This document shows positions 12,418 through 23,812 of a stretch of 64,000 nucleotides of DNA, piece by piece. The position numbers were made by a program, and so were the translations under genes. Within the stretch, counting starts at the first letter, position 1. Each line of letters begins with the position of its first letter. The notes beneath the pieces were generated by a model. The model was not told the origin of the DNA, did no database searches, and saw only the letters and a list, made by a program, of their open reading frames with translations. The stretch is from Schistocerca nitens (Eukaryota; Arthropoda; Insecta; Orthoptera; Acrididae), in the NCBI RefSeq assembly GCF_023898315.1, contig NC_064617.1:619991000-620054999 (forward strand), in the 5' to 3' direction.

Positions 12418-12630
12418 TTTTCACAAATCAAAATTAAGCACAAAATGAAACAAAGACGAAGCAAAAATGGAACAAACACAATTACAACATAGAGCAATAA
12501 ATTGCCGATGATCTGTGAAAGAAAGAGTGACAAATTAGTAAATGCGTTGCGCCAGATGCAAACTACATTTAAGTAAATAAGAGCAGATATATAACTGACT
12601 ACTTCTCAGAAATTCACAAAGAAATACGAT

Positions 12631-12648
12631 CCTGGCCGGTTGTCTCCA
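12631..12648 (-). promoter_or_regulatory. Candidate primer-binding site of the LTR element
   Basis: Two bases inside the LTR end, the reverse strand reads TGGAGACAACCGGCCAGG. It starts with TGG and its complement ends in CCA, as expected for annealing to a tRNA 3' end. The preceding ATCGT/ATAC context resembles a T-arm, but I could not assign the tRNA. Confidence 0.6.
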
Positions 12649-12650
12649 AG

Positions 12651-13491
12651 TGTAACCTCCCCACAAAATTCTTTCACATTTAGTGTAACCTCAAAACAGA
12701 TAATTCCTAAACTTCTCAACAGTAAAAATTATAATTATGTCATTCACATTCAGTGTAACGTCCCAACAAAAAATAAATTCAGTAACCTGGTAAAAATACA
12801 ATGTAACTAACCTCTCAATTAAATTGTCGCTCACTTATAATTTTTCAATAATTGACTGTGAATTTAACCTGGTAAATTCTGGACGTCAGCAGTGCTGCGT
12901 CATGGCCCTGAAAGATCATTCTGAATAAAAAAAGAAAAATTCTTACCTCAATGAAGTCGCCGGAAAACGCATATACAATAAATTTTTCTGGCACAGCCCT
13001 GTGCAATGCTGGCCGATAGATTTGACATTTATAAAAGGAAACAACTGATTTTTCTTTTCAATAATCGGGATGACCAGGGATTGGAGAAATTAGTAAATTC
13101 TTTAAATTGAAATGAATGGTTGTTAAAAGTTACTTTTTATGAGAAAGATTATTATTGGGAGATTTTTAAAACATTTACATGGGACTTGAGATAACAATAC
13201 TACATATGCGCGAGGCTGCTTTTTACCTTATACAATAATGCTCAGGCTCCGGCATCGCTGCACCACGACCGGCCCAGCCAACACTATACACCAGACCAGA
13301 CTGCTCGCTAGCAACAACTTACTGCTACAGCTACACAGTTCCTACTGCAGTCAACACTGCTCTCTTGTCTGAGATTCTCTTATACCTTACATATCGCAGG
13401 CAGCGCGTGAGCAATACATCGAAATTACATCTGCTCGCACCTCTTACAAAGTCTTTGCTATTAGCTTCAGGAGCAACCTTCCCACCTTACA
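12651..13491 (-). repeat. 5' LTR copy (right)
   Basis: On the plus strand it runs from TGTAACCTCCCC to CCCACCTTACA, so in element orientation it begins TGTAAGGTGGG and ends GGAGGTTACA, giving short TGTAA/TTACA inverted ends. Bases 12651-13254 are shared with the left LTR. The GC-richer 13255-13491 segment would be U3 and promoter. Confidence 0.8.
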
Positions 13492-13499
13492 TTCTAAGG

Positions 13500-15816
13500 C
13501 GGTGGGTTACTCTGTACTGTCAATGAAATAAGTAAATAAATCAAAGAACGGTCAAAAATGTTGATCGGATGCTTTTATAGACCACATGGGTCATGATATG
13601 TAGCAGTAGAGCACTTCAAGCAGGACTTGCAGAATATCATTAGCAATTGTTCTGATTATGACTTTGTAGTAGAGGGTCACTTCAACTTGGCAGGGATAGA
13701 TTGGGAGTTTTATACCATCAAAACTGGTGCCAGAGACAGGGGATCGTATGGTATGTTCTCGATGCCTTGTCCGAAAATTACCTTGAGCAGATAGAGAACC
13801 AACTCGTGAGGTTAACGTCTTCTCTCCTGGCAACAAACAGACCTGAACTCATCGTTTCAGTTAACGCAGACGAAGGTATCAGTGATCATAAGGCTGTGAC
13901 AGCATCTACGACGACGTGTCCTACAAGGTATGTTAAGAAAGGTAGGAAGATATGTTTGCTCAAGAAGGGTAACAGGATACAAATTTCACAATATCTCAGC
14001 AGTCAGCATCAAATATTCGGTGATGAGGACGAAGATGAGGAGAACAAATGCAAAAAATTCAAAGTTATCGCTCTAGACAAGAATGTTCAGAATAAGGTTT
14101 TAGGGGATGGGAAAGATCCACCATGATTTAACAGCACTGTTAGAAAAGCGCTACGTAAACAAAGTGCACCTTATCTCAGATTCGAGAGAAGTAAAAACGT
14201 GGTTGACAAACCAAAGCTGAACGAAGCGAAAATGAGCCTAAGGAGGACAACGAAACACTGTCTCTCCTTTCAATCGTCGTGCGAAAGTCGAAATGGTAAA
14301 TATTGAGATAACCGATCGCGATACTGAAACCAGCCGCAATCGCTTAGTAGCGGAAGGGCGTCAGGACCAGATGAGATACGTATAAGATTCTAGAAAGATT
14401 ATGCGAAAGAACTTGCTCCCCATCTAGTAATAATTTATCGTAGATCGCTTAAGAAACTAAAGGTACCTAACGACTGGAAAATGTGCACGTCAGTCCCCTT
14501 TTTAAGAAAGGCCGTAAGACAGAATCACTCACTTATAGACCTACACCGTTGACGTCAATCTGTAGAATTATGGAACATGTTTTATGCTCAAGAATTACGA
14601 CATTTTTGGAAAATGAACATCTCCTCAATAAAAATCAACATGGATTCCGCGAAGAGAGATCCAGCGAAACTCAGTTCGCTCTGTTCCTCCATGAGATCTA
14701 CTGCTGAGTGGACAACGGCGCTCAGGTTGATGCCGTGTTGCTTGATTTCAGTAAGGCATTTGACACCGTCCCGCGTTGCCGTTGAATGAAAAAAGTACTA
14801 GCTTTCGGAGTATCGGACCAGACCTACGATTGTATTCAAGACTTTCTTGCAGATAATACTCAACACGTCGCTCTTAAAGGAACTAAATCGACAGATGTAA
14901 AGGTAATATCCAGAGTACCACAGGGAAGTTTGATAGGACCGTTGCTGTTTACAATATATATAAATGATCAAGTAGAAAGCGTCGTATGCTCTTTAAGGCT
15001 ATTCACAGATGATACAGTTGTCTATACCAAAGTAGCAACGCTAGAAGATAGTACGATTTGGCGGAACGACCTGCAGAGAATTGATGAATGGTGCAGGCAC
15101 TGGCAGTTGACCCTGAACGTAAATAGATGTACCACATTGCACGTACATAGAAAAAGAAATCCACTACTGTGCATCTACTCTACTGATGACAAACAGGTGG
15201 AGACAGCGTCTGCCGTAAAATATATAGGCGTAACTATCCAGAGCGATCTTAAGGTTAATGACCATATAAAACAGAGAGTGGGAAAAGCAGACACGAGACT
15301 CAGATTCACTGGAAGAATCTTAAGGAAATCTAGCTCAAACGAAAGAAGTGACTTATAAGGCGCTTGTTCGTCCTATTCGTACTGTTTATCTATCTGGGAT
15401 CCGTATCAGGTAGGACTGATAGGGGAGATAGAGAAGATTCAACAAAGAGTGGCGGGCTTCGTCACGGGACTGTTTAGCTGGCGAGAGAGCGTTACGGAGG
15501 TGCTAAACAAACTCCACTGGCAGATGTTACAAGAGAGACATTGTGCATCAGGGAGAGATTTACTATTGAAATTTCGGGACAGCACTTTTCAGGAAGAGTC
15601 GAACAATATATTACTTCTACCCACATAAATCTCACGTATTGCCCACGAAGAGGAAATTTGAAAAATTAGAGCCAATACAGAGGCTCACCGGCAATCATTC
15701 TTACCACGCACTATTCGCGAGTGGAACAAGGTTGGAGGGATCAGACAGTGGTACCGAAATTACCCTCCGCCACACACCAGTAGGTGGCTCGCGGCGTATG
15801 ATGTAGACGTAGATAT
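13500..15816 (+). mobile_element. CR1-like LINE, endonuclease and RT, degenerate
   Basis: 13550-13950 carries the end of an AP-endonuclease domain: a G-HFNLAGIDW motif (normally GDFN), then LDALSENYLEQI, LLATNRPELIVSVN and GISDHKAV. From about 14450 an RT domain follows in several frames: the palm/fingers part (HGFREERSSETQ, 14640-14690), DFSKAFDTVP at about 14745-14775, SRVPQGSLIGPLLF at 14910-14950, and a catalytic box reading LFTDDT where FADDT is expected. The tail has the CR1-like phrases LNVNRCTTLHVHRKRNP, then KYIGVTIQSDL. The 3' end at about 15770-15816 is the short GTGGCTCGCGG...GATGTAGACGTAGAT motif. At least four frameshifts or stops. Confidence 0.82.
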
Positions 15817-17019
15817 GCACATCGGTCATGATGTGAAATATGTAGCCAATAGCATCTCTCACCTGAGAGTAATTGCATCGAAAGCGAACACCAGTACGCA
15901 GACCATATTAACGTAATATATGGCTTATGAATTATGAAGGAGGACGATACCGAATACGGAAAAGTTTCTCCAACAAGTCGTTCTGCCACTGCTAGTAAAC
16001 CACTAATTTGAATGGTTACTGAATGTGTCAAGCATTACATTTGGACATTTTTATGCGTCGTTTGTAACATTAAAGAATTATAGCCGTTAATGTACTACGT
16101 CTAGATTTTATCATTTACAACATTTTTAATTTTTCGTATTAAAAATAGTAAACTTTTCCTGGCATGAAACACTGTAAATCAGAATTGAATTTAAGAATAG
16201 TATAATTTTTGTTCCAAAAATACAGAAGTATGTTTTGAATAGCTCCTGTTTCTCTTCATTCATCTTTATACTTTTTTAAATAAGTATTGCAATAATCTCT
16301 CAAAGACGTAATATCAAGAGAATACATTTTGCAAATTTAGACCAATTATTTAAACATGCAATAGGCTAATCAAAGATCGTAAGATCCTCCATATTGTACT
16401 ATACATATCTATGAATTTTTTCTGTCTGCCTTGCAACTGAAGATAAGAGATTGCTCAGTCAACATGGTTCATTCTGCTCTTACCAATATTATAAAATGCT
16501 TTTGCAGTAAACACATCTCGATTCCCAACAACTCTCCCCAGTACTTAAATTGTGCCACAATTTTTCTCAATGAATCATATGATTGCACCACCGACAGAAA
16601 TTTTCCGTATATTAAATCCACAAAAGCTCCTTATTTAAACCTTATGTCCAATTTAATTTATTAAGGGTTCCATTAGTATTCTGTTTTTTTCCACTGATGA
16701 CACTTATTTAGTAAATCATGGTTGGCGAGGAACGTGAATGACATTCATAATAATTATGGTAGTGAGTGCATATGTGAGTTTCTTGGCTTGTTTTGTTTTT
16801 ATGTCAGTCTTATATTTGACAGATCCTGTTGGTACACGTTACGTCTCTTTAAAGGTTTTATTCTTCCTTGACTTCTGAATCTTTACGCCGTTAATCAATG
16901 GTGAGTCTTCCGCATTTCTTAAAGAAATATAATTCATCCAGGAATTGAGATCCTTATGAAACATATGTTCTTTCGATTGTTGATTATTACCCATGTGTCA
17001 CGACTGCTTATGATATTGT
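15817..17019. other. AT-rich intronic sequence, nothing recognised
   Basis: No frame with family resemblance and no clear repeat structure. Confidence 0.5.
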
Positions 17020-17245
17020 GTCAATATAGGAGGTAGAGACCATCCAACGAATATCAGCGCGTTTCGTCACGGGATCGTTTACTCAGTGCGACAGCGTTAC
17101 TGAGACGCTCTGCAAGCTACATGGCAGACGCTACAGGAGAGGCATTGTGCATCACCGAGAATTTTAATGCTGACATTTCATAACTGCATATTCGTATAAG
17201 AGGGGGGCAGTATGCAAAGCCTTACCGAGATGATCCTGTGCCCTT
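17020..17245 (+). mobile_element. Short CR1-like LINE 3' fragment
   Basis: Aligns by eye to 15420-15600 of the LINE just upstream (shared words TTCGTCACGGGA, GACAGCGTTAC-GAG, GAGA-GCATTGTGCATCA). It is a separate copy, truncated at both ends. Confidence 0.75.
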
Positions 17246-18040
17246 CGCAGAACTGCCAAAGCTACACAGCCCCACAAAAATTAAATTGCCCTTCAGTTAT
17301 TTTTTCCTACACAGCGTTAGGAAATATTCTAGTTTGTAGCGTAGATTTAATAAATGTGAAGCGTTATTGAATAATGTTACTTACAAAAGGCATGTAGGTG
17401 AGAAACATTGCCCACAACGAACTAAATAAATAATTTAAGGAAATAAATAACAAATTTCTAAAGTTACGAAAACAACTGAAAGTAAAACAAAATCGATGAA
17501 TTATTGTATGTGGCACTTAATGTACAGTGTCTTTAGTGTGATCTATAACAAAGGCCTTATTTTATTTGCTCTTAGTAAATTATTACTAATGCATAAATTA
17601 TTAAGTGGAAATAAGAGAAAAAAGGTTATACTAAAATGTCAGGAACATATTGCTTTGCAAGAAGTATGGTTTTATATAATTTTGTTTTCATTTTCCTTAA
17701 TTTCAGAGAAGCAACCTCTTTGATTATGTCACTTAAGTTAAATTTTACACATGTGTCGTTTTCTGTCGACAAGATAGCTGAATTTGACTGTCTGCTATAC
17801 GTCTACTCGACTTTAATGTGCTGAAACGGCTTTGACAAGATGCTGCAGTGACTGGGGCTGTCATAAATAGGGATTAGCGACTACAGTGTTGTTGAAGCGA
17901 TAATGAATATCGTAACGTCCAAACCCACCAAAAATACACAATAAATACATCTAGTTAAAACAAAATCAGGTAGAAGTTCGATTGACACCTTGATAAGAGA
18001 CATTCTCCATTTCTTCCAGTCTGCCCATGTAATAAATTCA
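17246..18040. other. No gene seen
   Basis: AT-rich. Frames at 17496-17824 are short and featureless. Confidence 0.5.
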
Positions 18041-19490
18041 GAGAAATAGTATCGATGGCAATTGAAAGATGTATTCCAAACAAATTAATAAGTGATGGCA
18101 TCGATCCCCCATGGTACACGAAACACGTCAGAATACTGTTGCAGAAGCAACGAAAAAAACATGCAAATTATAAAGATGGCAAAATCCCCAAAATTACGAA
18201 ACTCTGTTTCGAAATCTGGCGAAAAAAAATAAAGAAATAAAAGAAAACAGAGTACACTAGTGGCAAAACGCAATCAATACCTTCACTGCGCGATAACATG
18301 ATGATGTTATTAGTCACAGTACACTAAACCAGAGGTACTAAGCACGGTTTACCGAAATTCTTTCACAAAAGAAGAGACGAAATAAATACTTCAGAATCTG
18401 AATCAAGAACAACTGTCAACATCAGTAACTTAGAAGTAGATACCCTAGATATAGCAGCTTGAAGCACTTAAGAAAAGCAAGGCTTCCGGTAAAGGATATA
18501 TGCAAGTCAGGTTCCTTTCAGAGTGTGCTAGTACAGTAGCTCCATACTTTGCAACCATATACAGCCGCTCGCTCGTAGAAAGATCCGTACGCAAAGACTG
18601 GACAGTTGCATTAGTAACACCAATACCAAGAAAGGAAACAGGAGTAACCTGCTGTATGACAGACTCATATATCTAACATCCGTTTGCAGTAGGATTTTTG
18701 AACTTATGCTGTGCTCGAACGTTAGGAATCACCTTCAAGAAAACGATTTATTAAGAAATAGCCAACTCGGATTCAGAAAATATGTTCTTGCGAAACGCAA
18801 CTAGCTCTCTATAAGCTGGTCGTAGGTTGTGTTCCAAACTGAACAGCATAGAGACAGAAGTGATGACACTCTCTGCAGGACCTGACCATCATTTTGCAGG
18901 ACAATGCTCAAGGACGTACAGTGCAAGCTGTTACTCATTTGTTTGACGGTTGGGGCTGCTAAGTGCCATACAACCTACTGCACTCCCCTGACTTAAGCCC
19001 TTGTGAGTTCAACTCGATTTCTAAACTGAAGGAAACACTTCACGGCATTCGCTTCAGAACTGCTACAAATTCGTCGGGAAATTGACCACGCCGCTCGAAC
19101 TGTCAACACAATTTGCACTGCTAAGAGTATCCTACGACCTCCACATCGCTGGCAACGGGTTATACACAATTCTGGTTACTACTTTGAAGGTCAGTAAAAC
19201 TTTGAAATACGTATCTATTTTGTATGAGCTGTAAATAAATAGTTGCCACAATTACTGTTCCAACCCTCGTATTTTGTTGGTGAGAAATAATCATAATAAT
19301 AAATTAAGATATATCAGAGACCACACGGAAAGATTTAAGTGTTTGTATTTCCCGTGTTCTGTTCGAGAGTGGAACGGGAGAGAAATACCTAAAATACCTT
19401 ACGGTATACTGAAGACCTAAAAGATAATTCGATGAACCCTCTCTCAGTCACTTCATCGTGAAATGCAAAGTAATCATGTAGATGTACATA
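18041..19490 (+). mobile_element. CR1-like LINE, interrupted
   Basis: 18055-18300 matches 27290-27600 (shared DG-D-PW phrase, LLQKQ-K, then TRGKTQSIPSLR-like DNA), the linker between endonuclease and RT. 18440-18800 contains RT words (SASGKGY-like, VTPIPRKETG, NSDSENM). The frame is then lost in a transposon fragment, and the 3' end of the same LINE family reappears at about 19300-19490 (FPCSVREWNGRE, then a GAACCCTCT...GTAGATGTACAT tail). Confidence 0.75.
18840..19262 (+). pseudogene. mariner-type transposase C-terminal fragment
   Basis: Pieced across frames, the text shows LQDNAQGRTVQAVTHLFD, then LHSPDLSPCEFN, then SKLKETLHGIRF and a RWQRVI--SGYYFEG tail. These are the second and third catalytic-Asp regions and C terminus of a Tc1/mariner-superfamily (DDE) transposase. 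It ends with a short TTGCCACAATTACTGTTCC stretch. The N-terminal half is missing. It sits inside the LINE at 18041-19490, so it inserted later. Confidence 0.72.
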
Positions 19491-21310
19491 TTTCCTCGCA
19501 GCTATTTCGAAGTTTGGATAAGCGGCTCGTAATCCACAAGTAAATATAAAATGTATCAAAATGGGAAGCTTTGATAGTGCTCTTCACGTCTCTTTGTATT
19601 GGAATTTGAAAGCAGCTGTTTCTTTCACTACCTTAAATGTTAGATATTTCTACTACATTTGACACAAGAAACTGTTGCATATTTTACAAAATAAGATCAG
19701 AGTTTTCATTGAAAACCTTCCTAACAGAAATTAAAGTCAGATTAATTGACGTGTTATATGTGAGGTCTATTTAAAATTTCAGTTTTTATTCTAAAAATTA
19801 CTTTGAAACACTCGAGCTTAAACTGTTTCACTGCAGCTGTCAGTTGGCAGAAATCGGCAAAAATCGGAAGCCTTCGGTCAACTAACGCATTTGCTTCAGG
19901 TCTGGCGTCTCCAGGGAGCATTTTTAGAACCTTTCCCCTACCCCCTCCTCTTCCGTCTGAAAAAACTTCTGTTGGGGCCCATGACTTCAGCATCCGCTAG
20001 CCCATCTTTCAGAGCCTACAATAGCGTAGTTAAGCTTCAGCAAAAATTACTGCGTGGGTGACTCTGTAGGAACAAGATCACTGTTGGCATGTATACCATG
20101 TGCCACGTGCACGGCAGTAGCCATTTCTTTAATGATGTTACTTTTGCGAAATGGCTACGTGGCAACACCGTTCGATTACAGCCTCTGGCCGAGGGAAACA
20201 CTTTCTCTCCCCGGCAGCAAGTAGGGAGCGAGAACTCACGAACCTCTGCCGGTTAATTCTTAAATTGTCTTTCTTGTTGTTTTTTCGGTCGGATTTTGCG
20301 CCCCCTCCATCCCTGTGCCCTTAGCGTCGGCCTGTCTCGCCGTGACCGCGGTGTGGCCCAGGCAGCATGTCACTTCCTCCGTCTGGGTTGAAGGCCTTTC
20401 TTGGTTCACCTAAGGAAAATGTGTAATTAAATCCTCGGATATTGGAATAAATGTTTTGTTTTCAATGTAACTTGAACTTCATCTATTCCGTTTCACTATA
20501 GTAGACACGCAAGTCATAAATATTATCTGTTAATGAAATATTTGCGAAATAAAAACATATGTCATAAGCAGAAACAAAAGTACAACTTCAAAAAGCCAAG
20601 ATCGCTACTGTACAGCATTTTTTGTGATGACCAGTTTTACGTTGACATGGGGCGACACACTATTAGGTTATGACATTAATGGACACATTTTGCTTTTAGT
20701 ATACATTAATTTACGAAATGTGTAGAAATATGAAACAGTATGGGACTATGCTGTTCGTTCCGTTTGTCCGCGTCAGTTCCCATTTCCCACTTAGACCTCG
20801 AGCACAATGGTAGTACCCAAACCTCGAGCTACGAGGGCCAATTTGTGTAGCTATTATGAATGTAAGAACTTGTTCATGGCTTTTATGAGTAGAGTAATTG
20901 TTTATATTACACAGCAAGTTTATCTTCATTGCATTACATAACAAATTTTAGGATTACGCTATTTATTTCTATGGTCTTGTCATCGTCTTTCACACCAAGA
21001 CCTCGAGCAGCATGCTATTACCTAAAAATCTAGCTACATGTTGATACAGTAAATACTGTTATTTTTATAAAGCCAACTAAGTGGTTTCATTTTATGGTTG
21101 CTGTTCTTGTGAAGACGTGCTTGTGGTAGCTATGAGTGGAATACCTGATGTTACCTTTGCAGTTCCTTCAAGTTTGCTTAATTACACCGAGGTACCGTAC
21201 GACAGGGTATGGTTGTCGAGATTTTATGCTGCCTGCGTGTTTATAACAAGTACATTTTACGTTTATTAAACGATATATTGCTGGTACACTTCTTCCTGTT
21301 TTGTTTTTGA
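19491..21310. other. No gene seen; minor inverted and direct repeats
   Basis: About 20130-20155 has AGCCATTTC ... GAAATGGCT, a 9-bp stem hairpin. At about 20794 and 20998 an AGACCTCGAGCA block recurs about 200 bp apart. Short frames carry no recognisable domain. Confidence 0.45.
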
Positions 21311-21503
21311 CTCAAATGGCTCTGAGCACATGCGACTTAACTTCTGAGGTCATCAGTCGCATAGAACTTAGAACTAATTAAACCTAACTAACCTAAGGAC
21401 ATCACACACATCCATGCCCGAGGCAGGATTCGAACCTGCGACTGTAGCGGTCGTTCGGTTCCAGACTGCAGCGCCTAGAACCGCACGGCCACTCCGGACG
21501 GCC
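21311..21503 (-). mobile_element. tRNA-derived SINE, family 1
   Basis: On the reverse strand: a tRNA-like head with box A (GGCCGTGCGGTTCTAGGCGC) and box B (GGTTCGAATCC), then a body ending AGTCGCATGTGCTCAGAGCC-ATTTGA. Flanked by the direct repeat GTTTTGTTTTT at 21298-21308 and 21504-21514, a target-site duplication. SINEs are transcribed by RNA polymerase III and mobilised by a partner LINE. Confidence 0.93.
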
Positions 21504-22490
21504 GTTTTGTTTTTAAGGTGGTTTTTAAATTTTATATAAATTAATTTAAAATTATTGTAAGAAAAAAAATGTAACGTACTACTATTTGGATTATTTATTG
21601 TATGTCTACAGTGCAACATTCTTGCATCCTTGGACGGCCTTCGACTTTATGTGACAGGACGTATTTTTGTTTGTAACTACTACAACAGTGTCACCTGGTG
21701 GCTAGTTGTAACATCTATGATGTTTACTTGAGACGGTCAGTCTTCTTTCCGCTGATGTATCAACATGAGTTATGTAATCAGTGTAATAGGTACATTGTTT
21801 TATGTAATAGTTACTTTATGCTTGACTTGCTGATATACTATTGTTCTCGTGTACATGAAGTATCTTTCTACGATACGATCGGTATAACATGCATTTGATT
21901 AAGATTCTGTGAAATGTATTGCAAAAGGGATGTTACATTCCATGGCACAGTCCATGTTTTTGCAAAATTGCATTCCTCCGCTTTACATCTGATCCCAGTG
22001 TTCCTGAAAACGTTGATCTGACAATGGCAACGTATTTCGTTGAAACCGGTTATCATAAGAAATGCTCTACAGTACCGATACTGGTTGTTTGAAGCTGAAC
22101 ATCTGTTTCTACATTAATGAAGCTAACTTCACAACGTCAAACATATATGTCATTGGGCCAATCAAAGAGACTGCTTTCATTCATCGGGCCTAGTGAATTG
22201 ACAAGAGTATAATAGCTGTTAAATATTACACACATCTAAATGTCAATACATGTCATATATTTTATTTTAAGAGTTGTCATCTAAAACTGAAATACATGTT
22301 TTTGAAATCAGCGTGGCTAAAAGTAGAAGTATCGCCTTCGAAGGTATCAAAAGAAATTTGATTATCAAAATATTTACATACTATCTGAATTACAAAACAT
22401 GTAATGGAAACCATTAGTTAAGTTTTGTTAACAGTGGCCTAGTTAGCACATAGTGCAAATCCTACCTTTTTTCTCTGTTGCTCAAATTTT
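21504..22490. other. No gene; hairpin/GAAACCGGT motif at about 22013-22045
   Basis: 22013-22045 reads ATCTGACAATGGCAACG...CGTTGAAACCGG, a short hairpin followed by AAACCGGTT. This motif recurs at the 3' ends of many insect retroelements. Nothing else recognised. Confidence 0.4.
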
Positions 22491-22657
22491 CAAATGTGTG
22501 TGATATCTTATGGGACTTAACTGCTAAGGTCATCAGTCCCTAAGTTTACACACTACTTAACCTAAATTATCCTAAGGACAAACACACACACCCAAGCCCG
22601 AGGGAGGACTCGAACCTCCGCCGGGACCAGCCGCACAGTCCATGACTGCAGCGCCTC
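22491..22657 (-). mobile_element. tRNA-derived SINE, family 1 variant, head truncated
   Basis: Same architecture as the 21311 copy, but a different subfamily: head GGACTGTGCGGCTGGTCCCG, box B GGTTCGAGTCC, body with GTGTGTGTTTGTCC. It stops inside the A-box region at about 22657. No clear target duplication. Confidence 0.88.
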
Positions 22658-23812
22658 ACTGCTGCTGTGTGTCTTTGTGGAACCACTCACGGCTAAGAAA
22701 GCGAAACTTTCGTGACACGGGGTACACCTAATGACAGGTAGAATGCGCCTGTTGTCGGTATCCGCAGATAAATCGAGTCGGCCTATTGAAGGAGCCTCAA
22801 CATTCACAGCAGCCTTCCCCGACTTGTAGATAAATGAATATGACGGGAAAATTAAAGCTCATACCGAAGTTTCTCGGCTGTCGTTGTTCCAGCGGACCTT
22901 TCGTGGATGGAACAGCGTAGATGGGAAACGTAGTGGTACAAGAAGTAGCCTCGGCCTTGCACCGTAAAATAGCTTGTGGAGTATGTATGTTGACGTTGTT
23001 CTCATATGAAAAGATATGCAATTAAAATTTCATATGCACGTAAGTGAAAATCCGTACTCAGTGTACACAAAAGAAAATGAAAAAGAGTTCCAAAGATGTG
23101 TCGCTGAAATTTTCGTATTACAACCTCTTCCTAAGAACTGTCGAGGACGTACCCTTATGGAAGTGGTAGGAAAGGGTACTTAGCGTCAAAACACTAATCC
23201 CGTAGTAACTCTGACTTGTTGTTTACGCAAGATGGACTATTTTTCTGGAGTGCCGGTGGTAGATTATACACAGAACTTTCTCTTGAATCAGTCCATTAGT
23301 GAAAATCAAATCAAAGCCCCTGATGTAGGTTCTGAAATTAGCCTTCACACAGACAGAGAAACGTAGCAGGGAGCTTAATTCATCATAGTTCAACCAACTC
23401 ACATGAAATATTCATAAATTACGTACACTGACTTCCTTATGAGTCTATCAAGTAGTGAAAACCAAATGAAAATCCCTTCAGCAGTCTTCACAGTAAATGA
23501 TAACAGCCTTCAGTAGGTCGCATATAGACAGAACAAAGTGGCGAGTGATTTTCATTTATAACGTATAGAAGATATTATTTATAGATGCACTTAACCTGAT
23601 CGAGTTTCACTGCTCTCTGGAGTTTCGGTGGTCGTTTACTATACTGCTCTTCCGCCAGATAGCGCCTCCTCTGTAGGTAACCAACTCGTAGTTCCCACCA
23701 TTGCCACGATATGTCACTCAGAACGCAAATTAAATATGGTAGAGATAACAGTACATATATTACTCATCATAATTATATTTGTAAATTATATAAATAAAAC
23801 ATTCCATTAGAA
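22658..23812. other. No gene; degenerate direct repeat at 23270-23560
   Basis: Two blocks about 170 bp apart share AGTGAAAA(T/C)CAAAT, CAGCCTTCA and CATAGACAGAA words. No coding content is recognised. Confidence 0.4.

Larger units (their letters stand above)
1650..13491 (-). mobile_element. Ty3/gypsy LTR retrotransposon, complete layout but degenerate
   Basis: Two directly repeated LTR copies flank, in reverse-strand order, a leader with a primer-binding site, gag, protease, reverse transcriptase, RNase H and integrase (HHCC, DD35E), followed by a 2.9-kb noncoding domain. The order PR-RT-RH-IN assigns it to Ty3/gypsy (Metaviridae-like). No envelope-like frame is present between integrase and the 3' LTR, so this looks like an ordinary retrotransposon rather than an errantivirus. 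The frame is broken in gag, RT and integrase, and a 1.65-kb insertion separates RT from RNase H. I could not find a convincing 4-6 bp target-site duplication at 1650 and 13491, which may reflect age or rearrangement. Confidence 0.9.
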
